DNA of 51,088 nucleotides from Kofleriaceae bacterium (lineage in GTDB: Bacteria; Myxococcota_A; Polyangia; Haliangiales; Haliangiaceae). Each line of letters starts with the position of its first letter. Within the stretch, counting starts at the first letter, position 1. Of this stretch, positions 9,042 to 17,400 are shown in pieces. Under the pieces are notes generated by a model. It saw only the letters and a list, made by a program, of their open reading frames with translations. It was not told where the DNA came from and did not search any database. The stretch is taken from assembly GCA_019912685.1 (NCBI GenBank), contig JAIOII010001593.1, positions 1-51,088 on the forward strand, in the 5' to 3' direction. The translations under genes and the position numbers were made by a program.

Positions 9042-9860
9042 CTACTTCGTGCACCCTTTGCCGTCGAGCGCATAGCCAACCGCCTTGAGGAGACTCTGCA
9101 ACTCCTTGGGTCGTGCTTGATCCAATCCTTCGAGCAGCCAGTCGCATGACCTGGCGGCGCTCGTGCCGATGCAGAGCGGCAGCAATGCGATGCCGTAGTC
9201 GATGAGCGCACGACGCTCGGCCGCGTGTGTCAACGCGTTCTCGATAGCGTCGCGCACGTCACCCACGTTGGATGGCATCGGTCCGCGGCCGAGAATTGCC
9301 TCGGCTGCATCCCAGCCAAGCTCGGCTTCTGTCAGTTGTTCGGGCTTCGATTCACCCTGCGAAAGACGAATCTTCAATTCCTCGCAAGGGTCCTGCTCTC
9401 GCAGCGCAGGGGGCAGCGACTTCAGCGCGCACTTTCCCGTGCCGCGCAGACCATCGCGAACATTCTTCTGTGCGGTCACCAGCTCCGCCAGCCGGCCTTC
9501 TGCGTCGAGAGCGAGACGCACCCTGTAGAACGCCACGCAGGCCGGATCCGCCGGGTCAGCAGTCACGCAGCGGGTCCCGAGGCTCGCGCCGGTCTCCAAC
9601 GTCGCAGCCGCCGTCGTCACGCGCTGCCAGAAGAGGACGTGCTCGCTGTTCGGCGTCGCGGCGTCGCTGCGCAGGCGAGGAGCGCTCTCGACAAGCTCGT
9701 CGAGCTTCCCCATCTGCGCGAACCGTCTCTCCATGTGGTCGCCGATCGCGGCGCAGTACGCGGTCAGATCGCGCTTGGGTTTCGTTGACCCTCCACCGCC
9801 ACAACCGAAGGTCACGAGGAGCACCGCAACGATCGCACCCTGCTCTACGCTGAGTTTCAT
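9042..9860 (-). CDS. Hypothetical lipoprotein
   Basis: This 272-aa protein has a lipoprotein signal peptide: a hydrophobic stretch IVAVLLVTFGC puts the acylated Cys at residue 20, followed by GGGGSTK. The mature part is helical and contains several paired cysteines (AYCAA, TRCVTADPADPACVAF, KCALK, DPCEELK, LPLCIG, SCDWLL, GKGCTK), consistent with a disulfide-bonded periplasmic or outer-membrane-anchored protein. Its ATG overlaps the stop of the kinase gene upstream by 4 nt (ATGA), so it should be translated together with the kinase. I recognise no catalytic motif. It may be an envelope partner or output of the kinase; this is positional inference. Confidence 0.85.
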   Translation of the reverse strand: MKLSVEQGAIVAVLLVTFGCGGGGSTKPKRDLTAYCAAIGDHMERRFAQMGKLDELVESAPRLRSDAATPNSEHVLFWQRVTTAAATLETGASLGTRCVTADPADPACVAFYRVRLALDAEGRLAELVTAQKNVRDGLRGTGKCALKSLPPALREQDPCEELKIRLSQGESKPEQLTEAELGWDAAEAILGRGPMPSNVGDVRDAIENALTHAAERRALIDYGIALLPLCIGTSAARSCDWLLEGLDQARPKELQSLLKAVGYALDGKGCTK

Positions 9861-11584
9861 CGAGCGATCCCTTCAGGATCGAACGTGTTCTTGCTCCCAG
9901 AGCCCGAGCTTCCCGAAGCTGGCGCGCTTCCGCTGCCGGCTCCGGTCGGTGGCTTGCGGGTTCCGCCGGTCCGGCGGCCCGTCTCGTTGCGCGTCGTCGG
10001 CGCACCATCGATGCCGGCATCAATAGGAAGCGCGGCATCGACTGGCGGCGCGAGTGTCAGACGAACAGTCTCCGCACGGTCGCCGACCACGTGCGCGATC
10101 TCGGTGGATGAGTGGCCGGCCAACTCGGCCCGTACTTTCACCGAGCGACCGCGCGCGAGCTGCACCTTCGTTGGCGACGTTCCCACCAGCTCGTCATCAA
10201 CGAAGACCGCCGCGCCTACCGGGTCGGTCAGCACCGCGACCGAGACGTCCGCCGGTGCCGGGAGGGCCGAGCCAGCCGCCTCGGTCGGCGTCGCTACGTT
10301 GCTCTCGTTGCCGAACGTCGCGGTGCCGCCACTCATGAACGCGATCGCGGCGACGATGCCGCCAGCGGCGACAAGCGCACCGGTCGCCGCGTAGAGTCCC
10401 CTTCGCGACCGCCGTGGCGGCACCTGCACGGGCACCGACTGCGCCGCCGATGCTCCGAGCGTGGTGGACGGCGCCGCCGGTGGAGGCCGAAGCGACGCGC
10501 TGGGAACGATCGACACCGCCGAAACCGGAGGCTGCCACGCGGGCTCGTCGGGCCGCGTCACAGGCTCGGCCGACAATCGATGACCGAACATCGAGTCGTT
10601 GTGGTCGTAGAGGTCAGGGGCGAATCGCCGCAGGATTTCGCGTCCGCCAGGATGGACACCGTCGGCGTGGATCAGCTCGGCGAGCATCCGCGCCCATTCC
10701 AGCGCCGAGCTCGGGCGCTGGCGCGGATCGCAGGCCAGCGAGCGCGCGACGAACCGGGCCAGCTCTGGGCTGACGTTGGGATTACGTACACGCGGATCCG
10801 GAGGTGGCTCGGTGACCTGCCGGTGGTAGATATCGCCGGGCTCGGCGTGAGTTCCGTCGGTCGCGTACCAGGGGATCCAGCCGCCGGTCAGCATCTCGTA
10901 CAGCACGATGCCCAGCGCATAGAGGTCCGCTCTTGCGTCGACGAGCTTGGAGTTGACGAGCTGCTCGGGCGCCATGTAGGACGGCGTGCCGATGACCGCT
11001 CCCATGCGCGTCATCCCTTCGCCGGCTGGCGGGCGCAGCTTCGCGATTCCGAAGTCGAGGAGCTTCACGTGGAGGTCGTTCGGTTCGGCGCCTTCTCCTT
11101 GGATCAGGAAGATATTGTCCGGCTTCACGTCGCGGTGAACGATTCCCGCGATGCCGTCGCTCGAGTGCGTGTGCGCCTTGTGGAGCGCGCTCGCAGCTTG
11201 AACGAGGACGCGGCAGACTTGCGCTGGAGCGATCGGGTAGCCCTGATGGTCCTTGCGCGCAGCGACACCAGCGGCGGTCTCGCCGCGGATCCACTTCGAG
11301 AGCGGGACGCCCTTCAAAAACTCCAGCGCGATGTACCAGACGCCATCGGCACCCTGCTCGCAGTCGAGCACTTCGACGATGTTCGGGTGTCTTAGGCCCG
11401 ACGCCGCCACGGCCTCGTTGACGAACCGCGTGACGATCTCAGGATGGCGCGTGAACTCCGAGAGCAGCAGCTTCACGCAGGCGGGCTTCTTGAGCACCGC
11501 GTGCTGGGCCTTGTAGACGACGCCCATGCCACCGCGTCCGATCTCGTCGCCCAGGACATAGCTGCCGTACTTCATCGCGACCAT
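9857..11584 (-). CDS. Membrane Ser/Thr protein kinase with C-terminal PEGA domain
   Basis: This 575-aa Hanks-type kinase has a glycine loop at residues 16-21 (GRGGMG), the ATP-binding lysine probably K38 (PACVKLLL), the catalytic loop HRDVKPDN near residue 149, DFG near 175, and MAPEQ in the activation segment. The kinase domain is therefore predicted active. A Pro-rich juxtamembrane part is followed by one transmembrane helix at about residues 396-420 (YAATGALVAAGGIVAAIAF). A periplasmic PEGA-like domain comes next (DPVGAAVFVDDELVGTSPTK). The C-terminus is Ser/Gly-rich. The frame is open to 11671, but a GGAGG 8 nt upstream of the ATG at 11584 decides the start. It lies between two lipoprotein genes in the toxin string, so it may sense envelope state. 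Confidence 0.95.
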   Translation of the reverse strand: MVAMKYGSYVLGDEIGRGGMGVVYKAQHAVLKKPACVKLLLSEFTRHPEIVTRFVNEAVAASGLRHPNIVEVLDCEQGADGVWYIALEFLKGVPLSKWIRGETAAGVAARKDHQGYPIAPAQVCRVLVQAASALHKAHTHSSDGIAGIVHRDVKPDNIFLIQGEGAEPNDLHVKLLDFGIAKLRPPAGEGMTRMGAVIGTPSYMAPEQLVNSKLVDARADLYALGIVLYEMLTGGWIPWYATDGTHAEPGDIYHRQVTEPPPDPRVRNPNVSPELARFVARSLACDPRQRPSSALEWARMLAELIHADGVHPGGREILRRFAPDLYDHNDSMFGHRLSAEPVTRPDEPAWQPPVSAVSIVPSASLRPPPAAPSTTLGASAAQSVPVQVPPRRSRRGLYAATGALVAAGGIVAAIAFMSGGTATFGNESNVATPTEAAGSALPAPADVSVAVLTDPVGAAVFVDDELVGTSPTKVQLARGRSVKVRAELAGHSSTEIAHVVGDRAETVRLTLAPPVDAALPIDAGIDGAPTTRNETGRRTGGTRKPPTGAGSGSAPASGSSGSGSKNTFDPEGIAR

Positions 11585-11592
11585 CGCGCTCG

Positions 11593-11597
11593 CCTCC
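11593..11597 (-). promoter_or_regulatory. Ribosome binding site deciding the kinase start
   Basis: GGAGG on the minus strand, 8 nt before the ATG at 11584. It supports that start over the longer open frame to 11671, whose extra residues match no kinase N-terminus. Confidence 0.6.
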
Positions 11598-11624
11598 ACA
11601 CACGCAGACGCACGTCGTGCGTGC

Positions 11625-13025
11625 TCAATTAGCCAAGGTGAACCGAACGACGCGCCGGTTGCCGTCGTCACCGACGAACAGGAGGTTGCCGGTAACCGAG
11701 ATGCTGTCGGGGCTGTCGAAACCTTGCTGCGTCGGCGGATTCGGACCCGAGATCGCGGCCGTGTTCAGGTCAACCTGCCCAAGCACGAGCGACGCGGCGG
11801 AGCCGTTCGTCGTCGGGAGCGGCTGATAGATGACGATCCGATCATTCGCCGCGTCGGCGACCAGGAGCGCGTTGCCGTAGCGCGCGATTCCTGACGGCTG
11901 GTTCAACGTCGTCGGGCTCGCTGCGAGCGATGCACCAGAGGTGAGGTTCACTTGTCCGAGGACGAAGTCAGCCGGCTCGTTGTTCACCGTCGGCAGACCA
12001 TCCCAAACCAGCACGCGGTTGAACAGGAGATCCGCGACGTAGAGCCGCGCGCCATCGTAGAGCAGCCCCGATGGGAACCAGATGTTCGTCGCGCTCGGTG
12101 ACCCGGGCATCGCTCCCATCCCGAAGGCTGGCTGGCCGAGCACGAGATCTGCCGCCTGCCCATTGGCCGTGGGCAACGTGTTCCAGATAAGCACGCGGTG
12201 ATTCGCCCGGTCCCCAACGATCAGCCGCGTACCGTCGGTCCAGACCGAGAGCGGTAGGTTCATCTGCGAAGCGCCGTTGCCGCTCGCCGTCGACGTCATG
12301 TTCGGCTGCCCGACGACGATGTCCGCCGCTTCGCCGAGCGTCGTCGGCGCCGGGTTCCAGATGAGCACGCGGTTCCGCTCTCCGTCGGCGACGGCGAGAA
12401 CGTTTCCGCCGTACGCGACTGCGGCAGCGTTGGCGCCGAGGTTCGAGTCCGACGCCGCTCCGATGGCGGAGTTGTCGGTGAGCGCCGGGCGCCCGACGAT
12501 ACCGCTCGCCGTGGCGTCACCCGTGCCGGGCAGCGGCGAGAAGCCAAGCACGCGCCCCTTGCCAGAATCCACGACCCATACGCCGGCCGCTGAGGCCGCG
12601 ACGTCGGTGCCGGCGACGGACTGGCCGGAGTAGCCGCGGTCTCCCTCGGAGGTAAAGTTGGGCTGGCCGATGACGAGGTCGGCGAGCTGGTTGTTCGTAA
12701 CAATGGGGCCGACGATCGGGGCATCGATCGGCGCGTCGATCCCGGCGTCGATGTCGGGGGCATCGATCCGCGCATCCACGATCTCGTCCTCGACGCACAT
12801 GCCGGCGAGACCATCGCCCACTCGCTGATCCGAGTACCGCATCCCGCTGGGGCACGCCGTGTCCGGGTAGGCGCACCACTGGTTGCCGGACGGTGCGGCA
12901 AGACAAGCACCACCTGCGGCGAGGTCGCAGCTCGACTGGTCCCTGCACTCGACCGGGTCGTTGCTCGGGCAACCGAGGAGGGCCACTGCCACAGGAACGA
13001 CCGCGATAACGCTGAAGGCACGCAT
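11625..13025 (-). CDS. NHL-repeat (beta-propeller) lipoprotein
   Basis: This 466-aa protein starts at the ATG at 13025 (MRAFSVIAVVPVAVALLGC), with a lipobox that places the acylated Cys at residue 19. A small cysteine-rich domain follows (CRDQSSCDLAAGGACLA, WCAYPDTACPSGM). Next comes a low-complexity Asp-Ala-Pro-Ile linker (DARIDAPDIDAGIDAPIDAP) of a kind common in myxobacterial surface lipoproteins. The rest is a series of NHL-like repeats of about 55-65 residues with a recurring pattern (ADLVIGQPN, then VADGERNRVLIWN-x-PT), forming a beta-propeller. It should be anchored outside the inner membrane, probably at the surface, as a binding scaffold. It lies 40 nt upstream of the kinase gene. 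Confidence 0.92.
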   Translation of the reverse strand: MRAFSVIAVVPVAVALLGCPSNDPVECRDQSSCDLAAGGACLAAPSGNQWCAYPDTACPSGMRYSDQRVGDGLAGMCVEDEIVDARIDAPDIDAGIDAPIDAPIVGPIVTNNQLADLVIGQPNFTSEGDRGYSGQSVAGTDVAASAAGVWVVDSGKGRVLGFSPLPGTGDATASGIVGRPALTDNSAIGAASDSNLGANAAAVAYGGNVLAVADGERNRVLIWNPAPTTLGEAADIVVGQPNMTSTASGNGASQMNLPLSVWTDGTRLIVGDRANHRVLIWNTLPTANGQAADLVLGQPAFGMGAMPGSPSATNIWFPSGLLYDGARLYVADLLFNRVLVWDGLPTVNNEPADFVLGQVNLTSGASLAASPTTLNQPSGIARYGNALLVADAANDRIVIYQPLPTTNGSAASLVLGQVDLNTAAISGPNPPTQQGFDSPDSISVTGNLLFVGDDGNRRVVRFTLAN

Positions 13026-13027
13026 AG

Positions 13028-13879
13028 TTAGAAGCCCCCCTGGATGGTCAACCAAGCGGGTCCGACCGTAACCTGAATCGCGGAAGATGGGGAGGTGACT
13101 CCATCTGTCCGCGCGAGCTTTATCACGCCCGCGACGAGCACCACGGTGCCGAGGCCGCCGGTGATGCCTCCGATCAAGGCGCGCCGATCGCCCCGCGCGT
13201 TCAGATCGTTCGCCACGCTCTGACGGTCCTCGTCCTTCGCCTGGTCATAGAGCGAGGCGCTGTTGAGCAGGAACCCTCCGCCGACCAGCAGGCCGAGCGC
13301 TCCGCCGCCTGCGAGTCCCCAACCTACGCGGTCGGAGTACCAGGCCGGAGGATCGCGGTTCGGCGTGGTCGGCGCCTTGTCCTTGCTCGACAGATCCGCG
13401 GTGACTGGATCATCCGGTCGCTCTTGGGGTTCGGTTGGTCCGGCGAGCGTGTTCGCCTTGTCGATCTCCGCCTTCATCGCTCGCTGAAAGTCATCGGCCG
13501 CCGACTTGTACACGTCGTACCGCGCGGGCGCAGCTTCGATGAACTTCTTGTACCAGTAGTCGGCGCGCGTGAACTCTCCGAGCTGGCGGTGTGCATGCCC
13601 GAGGTTCCAGTAGAACGTGTAGTGGTACTTGGATTCGACGGCGAGCCCCTTCATGTACTCTTGGATCGCATCCCGAAATGCAGCTCGCCGAGCATTGCTA
13701 TCCGTCGCCGCCCTCGCGCGATCATACGCATCGCTTCCGGCCTTGAGGTGCGCCCTGGCGGCTGCTTCGATGGGCTGAGGGAGCTCGGGCGGATCCTCCG
13801 CATGGCTTCGCTGGGCGAAGAGCAGCACGAGAGCCAAGGACAGCAGCGAGAGTAGTCGGCGAACCTTCAACGGCTTCAT
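13028..13879 (-). CDS. TPR-containing membrane/periplasmic protein
   Basis: This 283-aa protein starts at the ATG at 13879, which overlaps the TGA of the upstream gene (ATGA). It has a signal peptide (RLLSLLSLALVLLFAQRSHA, cleavage after SHA). Residues about 30-130 form two to three TPR-like helical hairpins (YHYTFYWNLGHAHRQLGEFT, RADYWYKKFIEAAP). A charged Pro-rich linker then leads to two hydrophobic helices (GLAGGGALGLLVGGGFLL and ITGGLGTVVLVAGVIKLA). TPR plus paired C-terminal helices is a common layout next to Ser/Thr kinases in this type of organism, where such proteins act as docking partners. Only the architecture is visible here. Confidence 0.9.
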   Translation of the reverse strand: MKPLKVRRLLSLLSLALVLLFAQRSHAEDPPELPQPIEAAARAHLKAGSDAYDRARAATDSNARRAAFRDAIQEYMKGLAVESKYHYTFYWNLGHAHRQLGEFTRADYWYKKFIEAAPARYDVYKSAADDFQRAMKAEIDKANTLAGPTEPQERPDDPVTADLSSKDKAPTTPNRDPPAWYSDRVGWGLAGGGALGLLVGGGFLLNSASLYDQAKDEDRQSVANDLNARGDRRALIGGITGGLGTVVLVAGVIKLARTDGVTSPSSAIQVTVGPAWLTIQGGF

Positions 13880-14499
13880 GTAGCGACCTCGGGCGCGCGC
13901 TCGAAGCGCCACTTCGAGAGCGCCTCGTGGTTGTCTTCGCGCAACGCGTTGTTCAACTCGCTCAGGTCGCGAATGATTTCGCGGTAACCGTCCATCTGCA
14001 TCCCGTCGAAGTAGTCGATCAGAACGCTGTAGGTCGGAGGTGTCGTGGTGAGGCGGATGATGGACGCACCGGGCTGGAAGGTTTCCTGCGGTTTCTGTGG
14101 AAACGAGGTCCGGCTGAATTCTCTACGGAGCGCTTTGACACGCTCGCCGTCGACCGTCCCACGCACGATGCGCTTTCCCGCGCGCGATCGATGCTCGTAC
14201 TCGAGCTGCCCGTCGGTGGAAACGCAAACGCGCTGGAAGCCCCAAGGCGAATCGGCGGCCGACTCATGGCCCTGCTCGAACGTGATGAAGTCGGTCACGG
14301 GCGGCGGATCGGGCGTCCAATCTTCAGGAAGCTGCCCCTCGCCGGCACACAGATCGCAGGTGCCATAATCACACGCAACGCACGGTCCGCCCTTCGGGTT
14401 GCGGAGCGTCCCGCGACAGACCTGGCAGAGCCGAGATCCGTTGCAGGCGGGGCAGACCATGAAGCCGGCATCCGGCGTCTGACGAGGCGTTCGTGTCAT
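13876..14499 (-). CDS. Zinc-ribbon protein; candidate immunity or chaperone for the DUF4157 toxin
   Basis: This 207-aa protein carries eight or more cysteines in a DnaJ-like CxxCxGxG arrangement in the first 60 residues (VCPACNGSRLCQVCRG, then PCVACDYGTCDLCAGEG), so it probably binds two zinc ions. The rest is a strand-rich alpha/beta domain containing ITFEQGHESAADSPWGFQRV and SIIRLTTTPPTYSVLIDYFD. It has no signal peptide and is likely cytosolic. It is coupled by a 4-nt ATGA overlap to the end of the 2247-aa toxin-like gene, the position where immunity genes of polymorphic toxins sit. An alternative is a chaperone or loading factor. The zinc ribbon is seen; the role is inferred. Confidence 0.85.
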   Translation of the reverse strand: MTRTPRQTPDAGFMVCPACNGSRLCQVCRGTLRNPKGGPCVACDYGTCDLCAGEGQLPEDWTPDPPPVTDFITFEQGHESAADSPWGFQRVCVSTDGQLEYEHRSRAGKRIVRGTVDGERVKALRREFSRTSFPQKPQETFQPGASIIRLTTTPPTYSVLIDYFDGMQMDGYREIIRDLSELNNALREDNHEALSKWRFERAPEVAT

Positions 14500-17400
14500 G
14501 GGGCACTGGACCGTGATCGAGACCGAGGGGAACCGTGGAACGTGATGATCATGCGGTGCTCCGGGACGGGCGGCTCGTACTCGGCGAGCGCATCAGCGCC
14601 GGCCTGGCTTCTTCTCGACGCGTTGATCGTGTAGTCGTACGGCACCGGCTCCGCGGTAGATGAAGTGATGCTACGCCCCATCGCCGCTGCCTGCTCCTTG
14701 AGGATTCTGGCAAGGAGATCCCCGCGGATGTGGCCTCGAGGATCACCCGCCGCGTTCTCCGGCGTGTCCGTCCATTGCACCTCGACAGTGCCACCGTCCG
14801 CCATGTTCTCCAAGAGGTGCAACGCGCGGGGGGTGTAATCATCCGCGACGTCCGGCTTCGTCGAGTCTGGTTCCTTGAAGTGAGCGCTGATGTTGTTGAG
14901 GAACATCCGGCGAATGCCTTCTCGTCCCGCCTCCGCGTCGGTGCCGCGAAGCATGTCCGGCCGCGAGAGAACATCGCCGTACACCATCACGGCGCCGGGT
15001 GTAACGAGCGGACCTGCGTCTGCGATGCCAGCGAGGCCGCGACTGGCCTGACCCGCATGAGCAAGGTTGATGTGCTCGGTCTGGACGATGGTGTCGCCGT
15101 CGCCGCGTGCGGCAAGCTCGGCAGCGAAGCTACCGCGGCCAACCCCGATATCGACGATGAGGTCGCCTTCGCCTCCGGGATCGGGAAGTCCTGGTGACGT
15201 ACGGTCGGGCAGCCGCGATCGAAGCCGTCGGCGTGCAAGCACTTCGACATGAGACGTTTCTCCCCCGTCACGACGCTGCGCCGGAGGATGCACGATGATG
15301 ACGTACTCGATCGCGAGCCCGTTCTCAGTGGCTGCTTGGTTTGCGCCGTCGACGAGTCTCATCAGGTCGCGAAGAGAACGTGGGCCTTCGGCGTCACGCG
15401 ACTTGCCCGCGACGTTCAACTCGCCGCTTGCAGGATCGAGCAGCATGACACCGTGAGCTTGGTCCGTCGGGCCGATCGCCTGGATCGCGGCCCGAGCCTT
15501 CGCTGCGTCGACGAATGGAACGACAGCGCTCATCTCCGGATCAGCAAGGAGCTTCGACAACTGCGCGCCGAGAACCGCTTGGCGATCGCCCATCGACAAC
15601 TCGGCGTTGTTGAGCGTTTCGACCATCGAGCTCTGATGCGCGAGGAACTGCTCGAGCTTGCCGGCCTGCTGTGCAGCCTTGATGCCGCGGTTGATGGGAT
15701 CGAAGAAGCGGTGTCCTTCCTCCATTCGGAGTTGCGCGCCGAGCGCCAAGTCGTCCACGGCCAGCAACGCTGACTTGTCCGGACCGTCGACATGCTTCGC
15801 AAGCTGTTCGAGGTGCTGTTCCCTCGTCGCCGCGAACCCCGTGAGGTCCGATGTGGCACCGAGTGTCGGGCGGACCTGGAATCCTTCGAGGTGCATCAAG
15901 GCGCGACGGAGCCGGGGCCTGTCGTGACCGAGGATCGCCTCCAGACGAGCGCGCCCGTCCGGAGATGCATCGATGCCCAGGCTGCGAAGTACGTCCTGAA
16001 GGTCCTTGGCGACCTGTTGCCCGTCGAGGTATTCGCCACCGCGCCCGCCGCTACGATCGAGGTTGTCGAGCAACACCGTCAGCTCGGCGGCGCGACCCTC
16101 CAATCCCTTTGGCGGACCGACATCCCCGGACGCTCCTTTGACGACGCCGTGAATGCTCGCGAGCTCGCTGGCCAGGGCCCTCGTTACGTCCGCCGTCCGA
16201 GCGCGCGGAGACACCCTGACGAGGAACGAGCCGTCAGCGAGGCGCTCGTGCGTGGTTACCGCATCGCCGGCCTCCTTGCCGACGACGATGCTGACCTCGA
16301 CGGCGCGCTCGCCGACCTCGATCGCGAGCGTGTGGTCGTCAAGCATGCGCGTATCGGGTGGAGCGATGAGTGCGAGGTCGTTCACGACGTGCGTGCGTAC
16401 CGTGGACAGCGTGAGGTCCGGGCGTTCGCTGCGCGCCTGGCCGTGGAAGTCTCCGATGGCGACGGTGTGATCGGCCATCCGGCCGGGCGCTGGCGGCGGG
16501 ACGCCGCCGGTGCGCGAGAGCCCAGCGAGGTATTGCCGCATCGCGGTGTTCTCGGCGCTCTCGTGCCGCGCTGGGGGAGGCCGGTTCTCGCGGGTATGTG
16601 CGTCGGGGGGAACGAAGCCACCGATCTCGTCGAGGTGGCGCGGCTTGACGCTCGTCGCTGGATCGGCGTGGTTGTCGCGGATCGCGTCGCCGATCCAGTA
16701 GTCGCCCATCAAGCTCTGATCGGTGTGGACACCCGGCGAGTTCGGGAAGTAGCGATCGGGCGCGTTGCCGGACCAGTCGACGTATTCATCCTTGACGCCG
16801 AAGCCTCCGTGCGTGACCTCGTGCGCGTGCGTCGTCGGGTTCCCTTCGACGAACCAATCGCCGACACGCGCGTAGCCGTTGCCAGGATGGGCATTGACTT
16901 GGATGTGCGCGGCGCTCGGATCGTCGACGAAGGTCACCTCGATGTGAAGGCGGCGCTCCACGCCGTCGCGCCCGCGCACGACGAGGTTCTTCTTGTTGTA
17001 GTGATGATCCACCCCGGCGTGAACTTGCCGGCGAAGGTGCGCGAGCTGCGCGTCACCGACGCCCCGCGCGGGCTTGAGGTGGACGCGGATCTCGAAGTTG
17101 GCGACGCCGTGCGAGAACGTCTGCGCGTCGTGGCCGTAGTTCCAGGCGTAACCGCCATCGGTTTGCCGCGCGCGCACGCTGGTGTTGGTGCGCTGCGCCT
17201 CGGTCTCCATGTTCGCGTAGAACGAGCGGAGGTCGGCCATGCCCTGCTCGTAGGCCGGTCCCTTGTTGACGCCGGTAACTGCCTCGATGCTCTGCAATGC
17301 CGGCAGCGACGACGTGACCGTCGCGACGTCCGACGCCGCGGACTCCTTCAGCGTGGGCACGCCCGCAGGTGACAGCGCGTCCGTGGCCGACGCCGGTCCG

